A stretch of DNA of 64,000 nt from contig JAXLRE010000002.1 in assembly GCA_046331265.1 (NCBI GenBank), positions 1 through 64,000 of the forward strand, written 5' to 3'. Shown here piece by piece: positions 53,984-63,665 of this stretch. The position numbers and the translations under genes are program-made. The notes under the pieces were generated by a model that searched no databases, had not been told where the DNA came from, and saw only the letters and a program-made list of their open reading frames with translations. The DNA is from JAGPDB01 sp046331265 (GTDB lineage: Bacteria > Actinomycetota > Acidimicrobiia > IMCC26256 > JAGPDB01). Each line of letters opens with the position of its first letter. Within the stretch, counting starts at the first letter, position 1.

Positions 53984-55180
53984 ATGAAGATTTTAGTTGT
54001 TGGCTCTGGCGGCGTCGGATCGAGCGTTGCAGCAATAGCTAGCGAACGCAACTTTTTCGAAAGTATGACATTGGTCGATATTGATATCGATCGGGCAAAC
54101 AAAGCAATTGCTGGTTTAGATTCACGTTTTACTAGCGGAGTGGCTAATGCTTCAGACATTAATGACTTAATTCGTGTGATAAGTGAAAGTGGGGCAGATG
54201 TTGTTTTAAACGCTTGTGATCCTAGATTTAATCCCCCAATCTTTGATGCTTGTCTTAGCTCAAAGGTGACTTATATCGATATGGCAATGCATTTGAGCGA
54301 GCCGAACAGTCAAGATCCTTACAATAAAACAGGAAAAAAATTAGGTGATGACCAATTTTCTCAACATGACAGTTGGGTCCAAGCTGGTGTTTTGGCTTTA
54401 GTCGGGATGGGTGTAGAACCAGGTCTATCCGATGTGTTTGCTAAGTATGCATCTAGTGAATTATTTGAAAGTATTGACGAGATTGGTGTTCGAGATGGAA
54501 GCAATTTAGTTATTGAAGGATATGATTTCGCGCCAACATTTTCTATTTGGACAACTATTGAAGAATGCCTTAACCCTCCATTGATTTGGGAGAAGGAAAA
54601 AGGTTTTTATACAACTGCTCCTTTTAGCGAAAAAGAAGTTTTCAACTTTCCTGACGGAATTGGTGATGTTGAGTGTGTAAATGTTGAACATGAAGAAGTT
54701 GTTTTAATTCCTAAATATATTGATTGTAATCGTGTGACTTTTAAATATGGTTTGGGCGACGAGTTTATTGAAGTGTTACGTGTGCTAAATAAAACTGGTT
54801 TAGATTCCAAGGAAACAGTTTCTGTTCGTGGTGTAGATGTCTCACCTCGAGATGTTGTAGCAGCAGCGTTGCCTAATCCAGCAGATTTGGGACACTTGAT
54901 GAAAGGTAAAACCTGCGCGGGGACTTGGGTCAAAGGTATAGCTAAAGATGGTTCTGAAAAAGAAGTTTATTTATATCATGTTTTAGATAATGACTATTCA
55001 ATGCAACGTTGGGGACATCAAGCGGTTGTTGCTCAAACAGCAATTAACCCTGTGATCGCAATGGAATTAATAGCGAATGGAACTTGGAGCGGTGTAGGTG
55101 TTTTGGGACCTGAATACTTTGAAGCGAAAGCGTTTTTAGATTTGCTAAACGAATACGACTGCCCTTGGGGTCTCCGCTAG
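53984..55180 (+). CDS. Saccharopine dehydrogenase-like oxidoreductase
   Basis: A 398-aa protein with an N-terminal Rossmann domain (MKILVVGSGGVGSSVAAIA) and the saccharopine dehydrogenase-type C-terminal domain. The stretch VGMGVEPGLSDVFAKYA and the late IRGVDVSP-like VSVRGVDVSPRD are typical. Relatives include carboxynorspermidine synthase and lysine-pathway enzymes; the substrate is not certain. ATG at 53984 has GGAG 8 nt upstream. Repeat copy B lies 6 bp after its stop. Confidence 0.82.
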   Translation: MKILVVGSGGVGSSVAAIASERNFFESMTLVDIDIDRANKAIAGLDSRFTSGVANASDINDLIRVISESGADVVLNACDPRFNPPIFDACLSSKVTYIDMAMHLSEPNSQDPYNKTGKKLGDDQFSQHDSWVQAGVLALVGMGVEPGLSDVFAKYASSELFESIDEIGVRDGSNLVIEGYDFAPTFSIWTTIEECLNPPLIWEKEKGFYTTAPFSEKEVFNFPDGIGDVECVNVEHEEVVLIPKYIDCNRVTFKYGLGDEFIEVLRVLNKTGLDSKETVSVRGVDVSPRDVVAAALPNPADLGHLMKGKTCAGTWVKGIAKDGSEKEVYLYHVLDNDYSMQRWGHQAVVAQTAINPVIAMELIANGTWSGVGVLGPEYFEAKAFLDLLNEYDCPWGLR

Positions 55181-55186
55181 CTTTTC

Positions 55187-55238
55187 CCGTGTTGGGTTGA
55201 AAAACTATCGTTTTTCGATAGATAATCCCACAAACACA
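55187..55238 (+). repeat. 52-bp palindromic repeat, copy B
   Basis: Same element as at 27573-27624 and 56635-56686, here in plus orientation, the direction of the gene it follows by 6 bp. It differs from copy C at one place (GGGTTGAAAA against GGGTCGAAAA), which weakens one pair of the inner stem. It lies between two convergent genes. Confidence 0.85.
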
Positions 55239-55241
55239 GAG

Positions 55242-55895
55242 TTAACGGGATGGAAAACTAGTTATGCGTAACATTTTGTCAGCATATTCACCGGCTCTGC
55301 ACGACCTAACTGTAGCCCTTAATCTTCCGCTGCTGTTGTCAGATATAAACCCACCTACAAAAACTCTAGAAAGATCATCGGGTGAGAGTATGTCGTAGAG
55401 AGGTGATTGTTCGATGTCTTTACTATCAGTTCTTTGGCCAGAAAAATGAAATGCTAACCGCATAACCATTAATTCATTTAGAGCAATACCAAGTTCTTGT
55501 TGAGTCATTCTTCGAATTTTGTCCATGTCAGTGCCTAATGATTCGAAAGATCTAATAGCATCTAAGAATTGTGATCGGAATAGTCTCTGATCAGCATCTG
55601 GTCTATTTCGTAAACGTTCATAAAAATTTTTCGCTAAAGTATCTTGAGCATTTGAAATAATCCAAACCTTATTTATAGTCGCAAAAGTTTTTAGATAAGA
55701 AAATATTTCTTCTAATGTTTTTGCCTCTAAAAATGATCCTGGTGTACTGATCACAATTGGATGACCAGTTGCTCCTTCATGACTATATGTCCCACGAGAA
55801 GGATCATTTGCTTTCCACAATGCACGATAATCCTTAACATCTTCGGGAGAACATACAATAAGTATTTCAGGCTGTCGAAATTGTCCTGTATCCAC
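55242..55895 (-). CDS. Unknown 217-aa protein
   Basis: No family recognised. Soluble, starting VDTGQFRQPEILIVCSPEDV, with a Rossmann-like beginning (ILIVCS, then PIVISTPGSF) and a helical C-terminal half. The GTG at 55895 is preferred because TATATC lies 8 nt upstream; the open frame extends to a TTG at 55931. Its stop is 3 bp from repeat copy B. Confidence 0.5.
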   Translation of the reverse strand: MDTGQFRQPEILIVCSPEDVKDYRALWKANDPSRGTYSHEGATGHPIVISTPGSFLEAKTLEEIFSYLKTFATINKVWIISNAQDTLAKNFYERLRNRPDADQRLFRSQFLDAIRSFESLGTDMDKIRRMTQQELGIALNELMVMRLAFHFSGQRTDSKDIEQSPLYDILSPDDLSRVFVGGFISDNSSGRLRATVRSCRAGEYADKMLRITSFPSR

Positions 55896-55947
55896 CTGTA
55901 TAAGATATATCAAATAGCGAAAAAGGCACAAATTACGCAGACTGTGG

Positions 55948-56610
55948 TTATATATTCACTTCGTCAAGCGAAGTTATAACAGTGATCTCTGCTGAAAATA
56001 ACTCAGGATTTATGCCGCCAGTTGTTGTCCCAAAAACTTTAGCGAATCCAAAATCTAAAGCACGATGTGCATCTTCAGCAATATCAGTGACATACCAACT
56101 ATTTTCATAATCTGTATTTGTTTTGTTTAAAAGGTAATCGAACATAGCTTTCTTGTTGACATCCTTTGCTTGAACAACTTTGGTGTGGTCCATTTCGCCA
56201 TACGACATAAATTCGTCAAAGTAATTTTCAATTTGATGATAAGCCAATAATTCTTTTAAAGCATTTTTTGAGATTGTTCTCCCAGTGGCAACGGTCAATT
56301 TAATATTCTTACTATGTGCACGATCTAGAAAAGTTTTCGCATGATTAAAAACCGAAATATTTTCATGACGTAAACAATAAAGGTCTGTGATTTCAAACCA
56401 CATATCGATATCATCCCCATAAGGGTGCATGATCGAAAAATCATCATTCCACAAAGCATCATGCCAAAGTTTTTTTGGAGGACATTCGAGGTTATATTTT
56501 TTGAATGTATCAACCATTGATGAATAGTAACCATCAATTTGATCGACCAATGTTCCATCAAGGTCTAAACAAATATGTTTAGGAACATCGTCAGAATTTC
56601 TTGTTGACAT
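55948..56610 (-). CDS. HAD-superfamily phosphatase
   Basis: A 220-aa hydrolase. Motif I LDLDGTLVDQ (both Asp present), cap domain about 30-90, motif II TVATGRT, Lys motif near TKVVQAKD, motif IV VTDIAEDAHRA. Closest in shape to phosphoglycolate-phosphatase-like HADs; substrate unknown. ATG at 56610 follows TAGATT by 7 nt (leaderless). Confidence 0.82.
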   Translation of the reverse strand: MSTRNSDDVPKHICLDLDGTLVDQIDGYYSSMVDTFKKYNLECPPKKLWHDALWNDDFSIMHPYGDDIDMWFEITDLYCLRHENISVFNHAKTFLDRAHSKNIKLTVATGRTISKNALKELLAYHQIENYFDEFMSYGEMDHTKVVQAKDVNKKAMFDYLLNKTNTDYENSWYVTDIAEDAHRALDFGFAKVFGTTTGGINPELFSAEITVITSLDEVNI

Positions 56611-56617
56611 CGAAATA

Positions 56618-56623
56618 AATCTA
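56618..56623 (-). promoter_or_regulatory. -10 element, HAD gene (leaderless)
   Basis: TAGATT on the minus strand, 7 nt before ATG 56610. Confidence 0.5.
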
Positions 56624-56634
56624 TCAATTAGGTC

Positions 56635-56686
56635 TGTGTTTGTGGGATTATCTATCGAAAAACGATAGTTTTTCGACCCAACACGG
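56635..56686 (-). repeat. 52-bp palindromic repeat, copy C
   Basis: Third copy. In minus orientation it starts directly after the stop codon of the acidic-linker protein gene (no gap) and has the perfect 9-bp arms TCGAAAAAC/GTTTTTCGA with loop TATC plus outer arms. It separates that gene from the downstream HAD gene and lies just upstream of the HAD promoter. Confidence 0.85.
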
Positions 56687-57664
56687 TTAGTTGGCAGCGA
56701 GTACAGCTGTGCGGTTTAGCGCGTTAAGTGTTGCACGTGCTGCAGCTTCAATTGGCGATGAACCACCGGCGATGCCATGACGCGTGTCAGTTCCTTCAGC
56801 GTTTGTTAACCCAACTGCTACCAAGCTCGCATGTTCTGCACCTGGTTCTAACGAACGTGCCCACTCGGCATGGAACTCATCTGATCCAGTTAGTTCGGCA
56901 ATTGCGTTAACAGTTGCGTCAATAGCACCAAGCAAACCTCGATTTGTTGGAGCACGACCGATTGTTCTTGTTTCATCAAAACTTAAATGAACTTCAATCT
57001 CGTCATTTTGTGCTGAAGTCGTAACTAATAATAAAGCAATGCGTTCTATAGCATTATCTTCACGACGTTCTTCTTGGGCTTCGTTTGCATCAGCGAGTTG
57101 TTCTTGTTCGATGTTTTCGTGCATGGCTAAATCGACTTCATGCAATTCTTCTGATTCGGGTTCTTCTGATTTAGAAACTTGAATTGCTTCTGCAGCTTCA
57201 GCAGCTTCAGCAGCTTCAGCAGTTTCTTTATCCTCTTCAAACTCTTCTATTTCTTCAGGGACGTCTATCTCTTCGATTTCTTCAATAGTTTCTTCCGCAA
57301 AATCTTGAGGTTTTTCAGCTTCTGTCTTTACCCCTATTGATCCAGCGCTGAATGAGTGAGTATCAACTTTCTGATCATCTTGTTGATTCAGGTTTTCGTT
57401 AGGAAAGAAAGCATTAATTCCTGCAGATTTTGTTGGACTTGGAGCAACGACATTGGTCCAACGAACTAGTTCAACAGCAACAGGCGAACTTGAATGTCGT
57501 TGAGCGATGCGAGTTGCTTCAAAAGGCAAGTTAGAGCCATGGTTAGAAGTGTCTACAAAAAGTTGAATGTATAAAACGTCATGTTGAGAAGAAAAACCAA
57601 CAGTTCTAACTCCATCAAGTTTTCTAAGTTCTAATTCAAGAGTATCTAAATGTGCATTAACCAT
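56687..57664 (-). CDS. Unknown protein with acidic linker, paralogue of the 8.0 kb gene
   Basis: A 325-aa soluble protein. N-terminal alpha/beta segment (LELELRKLDGVRTVGFSSQHD) and a C-terminal alpha/beta domain (about 210-325; LGAIDATVNAIAELTGSDEF, AAARATLNALNRT) resemble the protein at 7985-8677. Between them lies a disordered acidic linker with Glu/Ala repeats (about 120-205), encoded partly by a 9-bp tandem repeat. It overlaps the GGDEF gene by 8 bp, so it is probably co-translated with a c-di-GMP enzyme. Function unknown. Confidence 0.65.
   Translation of the reverse strand: MVNAHLDTLELELRKLDGVRTVGFSSQHDVLYIQLFVDTSNHGSNLPFEATRIAQRHSSSPVAVELVRWTNVVAPSPTKSAGINAFFPNENLNQQDDQKVDTHSFSAGSIGVKTEAEKPQDFAEETIEEIEEIDVPEEIEEFEEDKETAEAAEAAEAAEAIQVSKSEEPESEELHEVDLAMHENIEQEQLADANEAQEERREDNAIERIALLLVTTSAQNDEIEVHLSFDETRTIGRAPTNRGLLGAIDATVNAIAELTGSDEFHAEWARSLEPGAEHASLVAVGLTNAEGTDTRHGIAGGSSPIEAAARATLNALNRTAVLAAN
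57189..57222 (-). repeat. 9-bp tandem repeat inside the acidic linker
   Basis: Four near-perfect copies of GCAGCTTCA (plus-strand reading), coding for Ala-Glu-Ala steps in the minus-strand gene. Such repeats can gain or lose units by slippage in whole codon triplets. Confidence 0.7.
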
Positions 57665-58703
57665 TGCGAGCCTCTGAATTAGATTTTTTGTTTTGTGCTT
57701 TCGCTTCGTAAAGTCTTTCGTCAGCTAACTTAAACAAAGTATCGATTCCATCTGCTTCGCTAGGGCACAAAGCTAAACCGTAGCTAAAACCAATTGCTGG
57801 TTCGTCTCCATTAACCATTGCGATTCGCTCTAACAAAGGCGGAACATCTTGTGGTTCAGTTTCAGGAAGAATTAAAGCAAATTCATCTCCACCAATACGT
57901 GCACAGTTGTCTCCGAATCGAAGAATCTGTCTAAAGCGTTCACCTAAAGATCGAAGCGCGTCATCGCCAGCTTGATGTCCTTGTTCGTCATTTAATTCTT
58001 TGAAACCATCTAAGTCAATTAAAACCAAAGTGAACGGCCATTGATAACGCACTGAACGTGCAACAGCCATTTCTAATAAACGATCGAAACTTCTGCGATC
58101 ATATAAACCTGTTAACGGATCATGCCATGCATCATATTTAAGTAAATCAATTCGTAAACCAACAGCACATAAACGTGAAAGTGTTAAAGCTTCTTCTTGG
58201 GAAAGTCCAATAGAAGGAGTTGTGTAAAGTCCTGGTTCAGCATTTAAAAACTCTTCGTCTTCTTGGGTAAGAGGTCTACGGTCGTAGGTGAAAACTTGTT
58301 TGCCTAGACCTGGTTCTTCAACAACGAGTACCGCATCAAGAAGATTATTTTCTTCAACTAATTCATATAATGCTTTATATACAACGCCAATTCCAGGAGA
58401 GTCGGAAGTTAAATCATCAAGAAGACGCGAGAATAAACTAGCCATTGCCGTCCCCTCCATGACACTTTTTGATTCAGTAATATGCTTTTTGGGCGTTTCT
58501 TCTGTATTTACATTACTACTTTTTTGTTCATTATTAGCAACAGGAGAAGGTTCAGGAGAAGAAATAGAAGTTTTTTCTGCTTCTGGCTGTGATTTTGGAT
58601 TCGTTTTATTTTTTGACTCTGAAGCAGATTTCGGAGTTTCGTATACAGATGGAGGAGGAAGTAATGCGGCGAGCCCTCGTCCTAAGCCGCTTTGGCGATT
58701 CAC
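57657..58703 (-). CDS. Diguanylate cyclase with ParB-like N-terminus
   Basis: A 348-aa protein. The GGDEF domain (about 190-345) has GGDEF at 271-275, DPLTGLYDRRSF at about 195 and the inhibitory I-site RxxD (R262-D265) exactly five residues before it, so it should make c-di-GMP from GTP with product inhibition. The first residues, SGLGRGLAALLP, match the N-terminal ParA-contacting motif of ParB proteins. A disordered linker (20-85) and a helical/sensor-like segment (85-190) lie between. GTG start with a strong AGGAGG 6 nt away. No membrane helix. Confidence 0.88.
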   Translation of the reverse strand: MNRQSGLGRGLAALLPPPSVYETPKSASESKNKTNPKSQPEAEKTSISSPEPSPVANNEQKSSNVNTEETPKKHITESKSVMEGTAMASLFSRLLDDLTSDSPGIGVVYKALYELVEENNLLDAVLVVEEPGLGKQVFTYDRRPLTQEDEEFLNAEPGLYTTPSIGLSQEEALTLSRLCAVGLRIDLLKYDAWHDPLTGLYDRRSFDRLLEMAVARSVRYQWPFTLVLIDLDGFKELNDEQGHQAGDDALRSLGERFRQILRFGDNCARIGGDEFALILPETEPQDVPPLLERIAMVNGDEPAIGFSYGLALCPSEADGIDTLFKLADERLYEAKAQNKKSNSEARNG

Positions 58704-58829
58704 TAAATACCTCCTGATTTAATTCAATTAGCGTTTCTATCCCCCGAAGAACAAAACAGTATAACCGATGAAAATAAAGAATGCACTGTGAGTCTGCTTT
58801 TTTATAAGACATTTAATGTTTAAATCGAA

Positions 58830-58835
58830 TAAAGT
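58830..58835 (+). promoter_or_regulatory. -10 element, lysA (leaderless)
   Basis: TAAAGT, 6 nt, then GTG at 58842. Confidence 0.5.
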
Positions 58836-58841
58836 TACATC

Positions 58842-60164
58842 GTGGAATTTCCAGAAAATATTTTTCCGATCGCAACATCAGTTAATGACAATGGTGCAAT
58901 ATCGATCGATGGTATATCGATTGCAGATATTGTACGAACTCATTCGACCCCATTAATGGTTTACTCAGCTCAAGATGTAATAAAGGCTACAAAGTCTTTT
59001 GTAGAGGTGTTTGACCGCGTCTTTTATGCAAGTAAGGCTGCCCCAATAATTGGCTTAGAGCAAATAATTTTTGAAAATGGTGCTGGCTGCGATGTCTCAA
59101 GTGCTGGAGAATTACAAGTTGCTTTAAAAGCTGGATGTAAAAATAACAAAATCATTTTTCATGGTAATAATAAATCTGAAAATGATATTAGGCATGCTTT
59201 AGAGAATAATGTTTTAAGAATTGTTGTAGACAGCATTGACGAAATTGAATTGATTGAACAAATATCTGAAGAACTAAAAATTAATAATGTAAATGTTCAA
59301 GCACGAATTACTGTCGGAATTGAAGCACACACCCATGAAGCAATTATGACAGGTGGAAATGATGGAAAATTTGGTAATCCTATTATTACAGGAGACGCGA
59401 AACGAATATGCCAGAGAATTATAGAGTCTAATGTTTTAAATTTATGTGGGTTGCATTGTCATATTGGTTCACAAATTTTTGAAACTAAGCATTTGGCTGA
59501 AGCGGCTCGAATCATGTCTAATTTTTTTGTTGAAATTAAAGATGAATTTAACATCGATACAATTAGCGAATTAAATGTTGGTGGTGGATTCGGAATCAAA
59601 TACGAAGCTAACGATGATCCACCTGCTCCAATTGAAATGGCAAAAGCAGTGCGAGCAGCTGCAGATGAAATCTTAAAATCAAATGGATTAAACAATATTG
59701 AAATTTGGTCTGAACCAGGTAGAGCATTAGTAGGTCAAGCCGGTATAAGTGTTTATACAATAGGAACAATTAAAGAAATTGAAGGATTACAAACTTATGT
59801 AAGTGTCGATGGCGGCATGAGTGATAATGCAAGGCCAGCAACTTATGGTGCTGTACATGGCTGCTGGGTTGATAACAGAGGAATTAATTTAGAAAAAGAT
59901 GAACTCATACATGTAAGTGTTGCGGGTAAGCATTGTGAACAAGGCGATATCTTAAATAAAGACGCTCAAATCCCGAAGTCAACCAGAATCGGTGACTTAT
60001 TGATAATGACTTCAACAGGGGCTTATTGTTTTTCGATGTCATCTAATTACAATATGCTAACTCGACCTGAAGTAGTGCTCGTAGATGGTTCAAATGATGA
60101 GAAAGTAAAGGTCATTGTACGAAGAGAAACAATCGACGATATACTAAAACGTCAGGTTTTATAG
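58842..60164 (+). CDS. lysA: Diaminopimelate decarboxylase
   Basis: Converts meso-diaminopimelate to lysine, PLP-dependent. 440 aa, fold-type III barrel plus beta domain. K65 in YASKAAP binds PLP; LHCHIGSQI, GGGFGIKYE, EPGRALVG and the catalytic Cys loop VAGKHCEQGD are all present. GTG start at 58842. A methionine/threonine-type PLP enzyme and hom follow, forming an aspartate-family cluster. Confidence 0.94.
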   Translation: MEFPENIFPIATSVNDNGAISIDGISIADIVRTHSTPLMVYSAQDVIKATKSFVEVFDRVFYASKAAPIIGLEQIIFENGAGCDVSSAGELQVALKAGCKNNKIIFHGNNKSENDIRHALENNVLRIVVDSIDEIELIEQISEELKINNVNVQARITVGIEAHTHEAIMTGGNDGKFGNPIITGDAKRICQRIIESNVLNLCGLHCHIGSQIFETKHLAEAARIMSNFFVEIKDEFNIDTISELNVGGGFGIKYEANDDPPAPIEMAKAVRAAADEILKSNGLNNIEIWSEPGRALVGQAGISVYTIGTIKEIEGLQTYVSVDGGMSDNARPATYGAVHGCWVDNRGINLEKDELIHVSVAGKHCEQGDILNKDAQIPKSTRIGDLLIMTSTGAYCFSMSSNYNMLTRPEVVLVDGSNDEKVKVIVRRETIDDILKRQVL

Positions 60165-60191
60165 CTAAAACCAACTAGGTGAGGAGCACGG

Positions 60192-61932
60192 ATGCAACTT
60201 GGTATACATCCAGATTTAGCAAAGCGAGTAAAAGAAACTGGTTTTGTCGAACCTGATTTGTTGCCTATGGAACTTGCATCTTCGAGGGGACTGGCTCAAC
60301 CTCAACCAAATCACCCTTATGCTGCTTCAACCACCTTTTTTTAGTACTGCAATATTTGATGTTGAAGGTGGACAAGCGACGCGTGTTAATACATTAGAAA
60401 TTATGCGTCTCGTTTTGGAAGACGAATCAAGACATGCTCTAATGGAAAGAGGTCCTGGAGTTTTTTGTATCGGGTGGACATCATATCCACGTTTTGCTCC
60501 TACCAAATATGAAATCGATTTAGTAAATCACTACTTACCAAAAACTGTTGCACTTCCTTTTCCATCAAAAGAAGCTGCTCAGAGAACATTAGATGGGTTT
60601 AGGTTTTTGCTGCCTTCATATGATGGGCCTATCAACATAGTTAATCCTGAAAATACTGATATATATTTTCTTGAATTCCCTGGTTTAGAGTCAAGCTCAA
60701 AAGGTGTAACTATATTTAAAGAAATACGTGAAGCTCGTGAATATTTAGGAACAGGAATGAGCCCAAGACAGGCTCATTTTGAATTGATGCTTGCTCAAGG
60801 AAAAATTTCTCCATTAGCTTTTGGTCAACTTTCTGAATTGCAAACTGATATAAACAGAAATTACCGACAACAGTTTGCACGAATTTTGAAATCAGGAAAG
60901 TCTCACAATATTTATGTAAGACCCAATGGAACTGACATGCTCGTAGATATTCTTGAGTCGATCAAAATGGCGGTAAAAAAGGATGATTTAAAGGTCGCAA
61001 CTTCAGGTGTCCCATATTCTGATACACCTATTACCATCGGAATTGTTACAGGAGAAAAGCCCACAAATACTAGAAGCCAAATGGTATCTGATGTTATTGA
61101 CGCTGCACTCGATGCAGATGTGATAATGCTTGAGTTGGGAGATAACCCACTACTGACTTCTACAGATATAGAGTCGATCAATGCCTTTGCAAAAGAAGTA
61201 GGCAAGCCAATTTTTATTGATGTATCAGTTGTGGGTCCTGGAAATATTGATTATGCAAAACTGTTCTCGTTAGAGATGGTTGCAGGCGCTATAGCAAGTA
61301 CGACTAAATATTCTTCAGGTACGGTAATGGGAGGAATGTTTATACGTAACCCAAATTGTAAATGGGAACATCAAACTTTGTTCAAAGATTATTTAGATGA
61401 TTTGCGACCTAAAGCCGATATGTATTTTGCAGATGGGACAGTGCATCTTCGTGATTTAGCGACATATTCTGAAAGGCTCAAAGCGCATAATAGAAATGCT
61501 CAAGAATTAGCAGAGATGCTTAAAGATGTTCCAGGTCTTAATGTCAATTATCCAACAGTAAATGGTTATGCCCGAAATATTGAACCATTTCTAAAAGATG
61601 GTGCTGGATTCGGGGGATTGTTATCAATTGAATTCTCACGTGAGCTATTCAGTGAAGAAGAAGTTCTGAAAATAGTTAATGAACTACCTAACAATATGAC
61701 AAATGCATTATCTTTTGGTCTGCCTTTTAGCGTTGCTTTACCTTATGCTGCGACTGTATTTCCTGAACAGACAAAAGAAGTTTCCGGTTGTGATCCATTA
61801 ATTCTTAGATTATCTATGGGTGCACACCCTGGAGAATCTAGCGAAGTCTATTCAGCAATTATGTCTACTCTTTATAATGTTGTCGGGCGTGAAAGATTCC
61901 ATCCTTTGGACCAACCTGCAATGGCATTGTAA
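60192..61932 (+). CDS. Long cystathionine synthase-like PLP enzyme, frameshifted
   Basis: A Cys/Met-metabolism PLP-fold enzyme, about 580 aa if restored. ATG at 60192 has GAGGAG at ideal spacing and reads to HPYAASTTFF, then a TAG at 60342-60344. Skipping one T of the seven at 60336-60342 continues as STAIFDVEGG in the frame that stays open to 61932. The PLP lysine is in ASTTKYSSGTVMGG (AAA at 61306). It is longer than usual cystathionine gamma-synthases (about 400) and has extra N-terminal sequence, recalling fungal long forms. Without the shift the cell would need an internal start such as ATG 60319. Confidence 0.7.
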
Positions 61933-61964
61933 ACTTTTCTGTTAACACTACGAATGGAGTCGAA

Positions 61965-63608
61965 ATGGGTGGCGGAGTTTCCGGAGAATTAATTCAAGAT
62001 CGTTTAACTAGGGGATGGGCGAATCCTAGACAAATTACTTCTGACGAAATAATTGAACGTGGTGGCTTTCTGCTGCCATTAAGCACTTTATTGTCTGGAC
62101 CAAAACTAAGCAGGGATGAGAAAAGGCCTTTTTTTGTAAGCGAAAAACTTCACGATGAAATTTCTGCAAAAGCAAGAATACAAGTCAGTAATAGATTGCA
62201 TTCAAATAGATTTATTTATGTGCCGAATGGAAATCTTGATTTAGAACACGGGAATTGGTTAGCAAGAAGAATTACGCCTGACTCGTTTGTTTCAGAAGCG
62301 GGCTTTGAGAAATTTGTACTTAGTCGTTTTTCACAACCGCAAATTAGTGAGTTGCTACTACGACGGGATATATCTTCAGATACAAGAGAAAAATTGGCTT
62401 TAAAAATAGTTCTTGATGCTAACGAAGAAGGCAATATGATTTCACCGAGGAGTGATGCTTACGGCGTTGGATTGTATTTAGAACCCAGTGGTTTTTTAGC
62501 TGATGTAATAAAGAGAGCGAAAAACCCATCATCAGTTATCCCACTTGTAAATGCAATGTTGGCACACCCTTTGAGTAACAGCAAAATCTCGCTCGGTGTA
62601 GACAAATATTTAAATAGTTTTGGGAACAGATTAAAACTCGACGATTTGATCAATGCAATAGGAAGGGTTCGTTTAGTAGCGCCTGAAAATACGCTCACAG
62701 ATGTCCATATATCAAAGAGATTACTTAAATGGGTTAAAGAATTAAGTCATTCATTTGATGGCACCGGACAAAGCAACATCGTTAAGTTTGACGAAGAAGT
62801 AAAAAAACTTTCAAAACCTTATCGTCGTGAACTCCGTGAAGAATTAAGAGTTATTGCGGAACAAGCTTTAGCTGATGGATCAATCCGAGAGTTCTCTGAT
62901 ACTCAAGATTTCGCGATTCTCTACACTTTACATAGAGATAAGAATCTGGCATTGTTCAATGCTCACAAAGAAAAGTTGCTTGAAAAAATATGGGCTCCAC
63001 GTCTTGCTTTTTCTATAGGTGTAGATGGTGAAAGTAGCGTTGAAGTACTTTCTGATATTTTAAGACAAAAATATCAGAATACTTTTGAAAAAAATGAACA
63101 AATCTATGGCGCTAGTAAAGATTCGCAAAGAGATAGTGAATTAAGACATGCAAATGAAAAACTTGTCAGTGAATATCATTTCTTATTCAGTGATTACGAT
63201 TGGTCCCATGGAAAATTATCAAAAAACCAGCGACAACAAATAGCAAATGAATTTGTAAAAGATTATATAGAATTCCATGACGCTAAATTCGATGGGGATC
63301 ACTTTGATAAGCGTGGTGTTGAAAGATTTATTGAAGAGTACGGAAAGTCTTGTGGATATAATCCAAAATTCAATAAGGACGTTATACGTACACTTTTAGT
63401 AGAAGGAACATCATACGATGTTATCGAACTAGCAAAAAGAGGTATTTTGCCTGAACGTGTTGCAAAACAGGCTATTGGTAATATTGCAATCACTGCATTT
63501 GGTAATAGAGCCGCAAAAGCCATATTTGCTGCTGGAGATGTCATTGCTAACGACCAAACTGGATTGGCAAGTGATGTTGCAAGTATCTATAGAAGTTTGA
63601 GCAGTTAA
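61965..63608 (+). CDS. Unknown 547-aa protein
   Basis: No family recognised. Soluble, mostly helical, with a Gly-rich N-terminus (MGGGVSGELIQDRL) and a C-terminal stretch of repeated helices (about 430-540; for example GTSYDVIELAKRGILPERVAKQAI). A good GGAG ribosome binding site lies 6 nt before ATG 61965. It sits between the PLP enzyme and hom, 32 bp after the former, probably in the same transcript. Function unknown. Confidence 0.6.
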   Translation: MGGGVSGELIQDRLTRGWANPRQITSDEIIERGGFLLPLSTLLSGPKLSRDEKRPFFVSEKLHDEISAKARIQVSNRLHSNRFIYVPNGNLDLEHGNWLARRITPDSFVSEAGFEKFVLSRFSQPQISELLLRRDISSDTREKLALKIVLDANEEGNMISPRSDAYGVGLYLEPSGFLADVIKRAKNPSSVIPLVNAMLAHPLSNSKISLGVDKYLNSFGNRLKLDDLINAIGRVRLVAPENTLTDVHISKRLLKWVKELSHSFDGTGQSNIVKFDEEVKKLSKPYRRELREELRVIAEQALADGSIREFSDTQDFAILYTLHRDKNLALFNAHKEKLLEKIWAPRLAFSIGVDGESSVEVLSDILRQKYQNTFEKNEQIYGASKDSQRDSELRHANEKLVSEYHFLFSDYDWSHGKLSKNQRQQIANEFVKDYIEFHDAKFDGDHFDKRGVERFIEEYGKSCGYNPKFNKDVIRTLLVEGTSYDVIELAKRGILPERVAKQAIGNIAITAFGNRAAKAIFAAGDVIANDQTGLASDVASIYRSLSS

Positions 63609-63665
63609 TTTATATAAAACTCTATACGTTTATATCTGGTCTTAGAAAACATAACTCTGGTCTTC

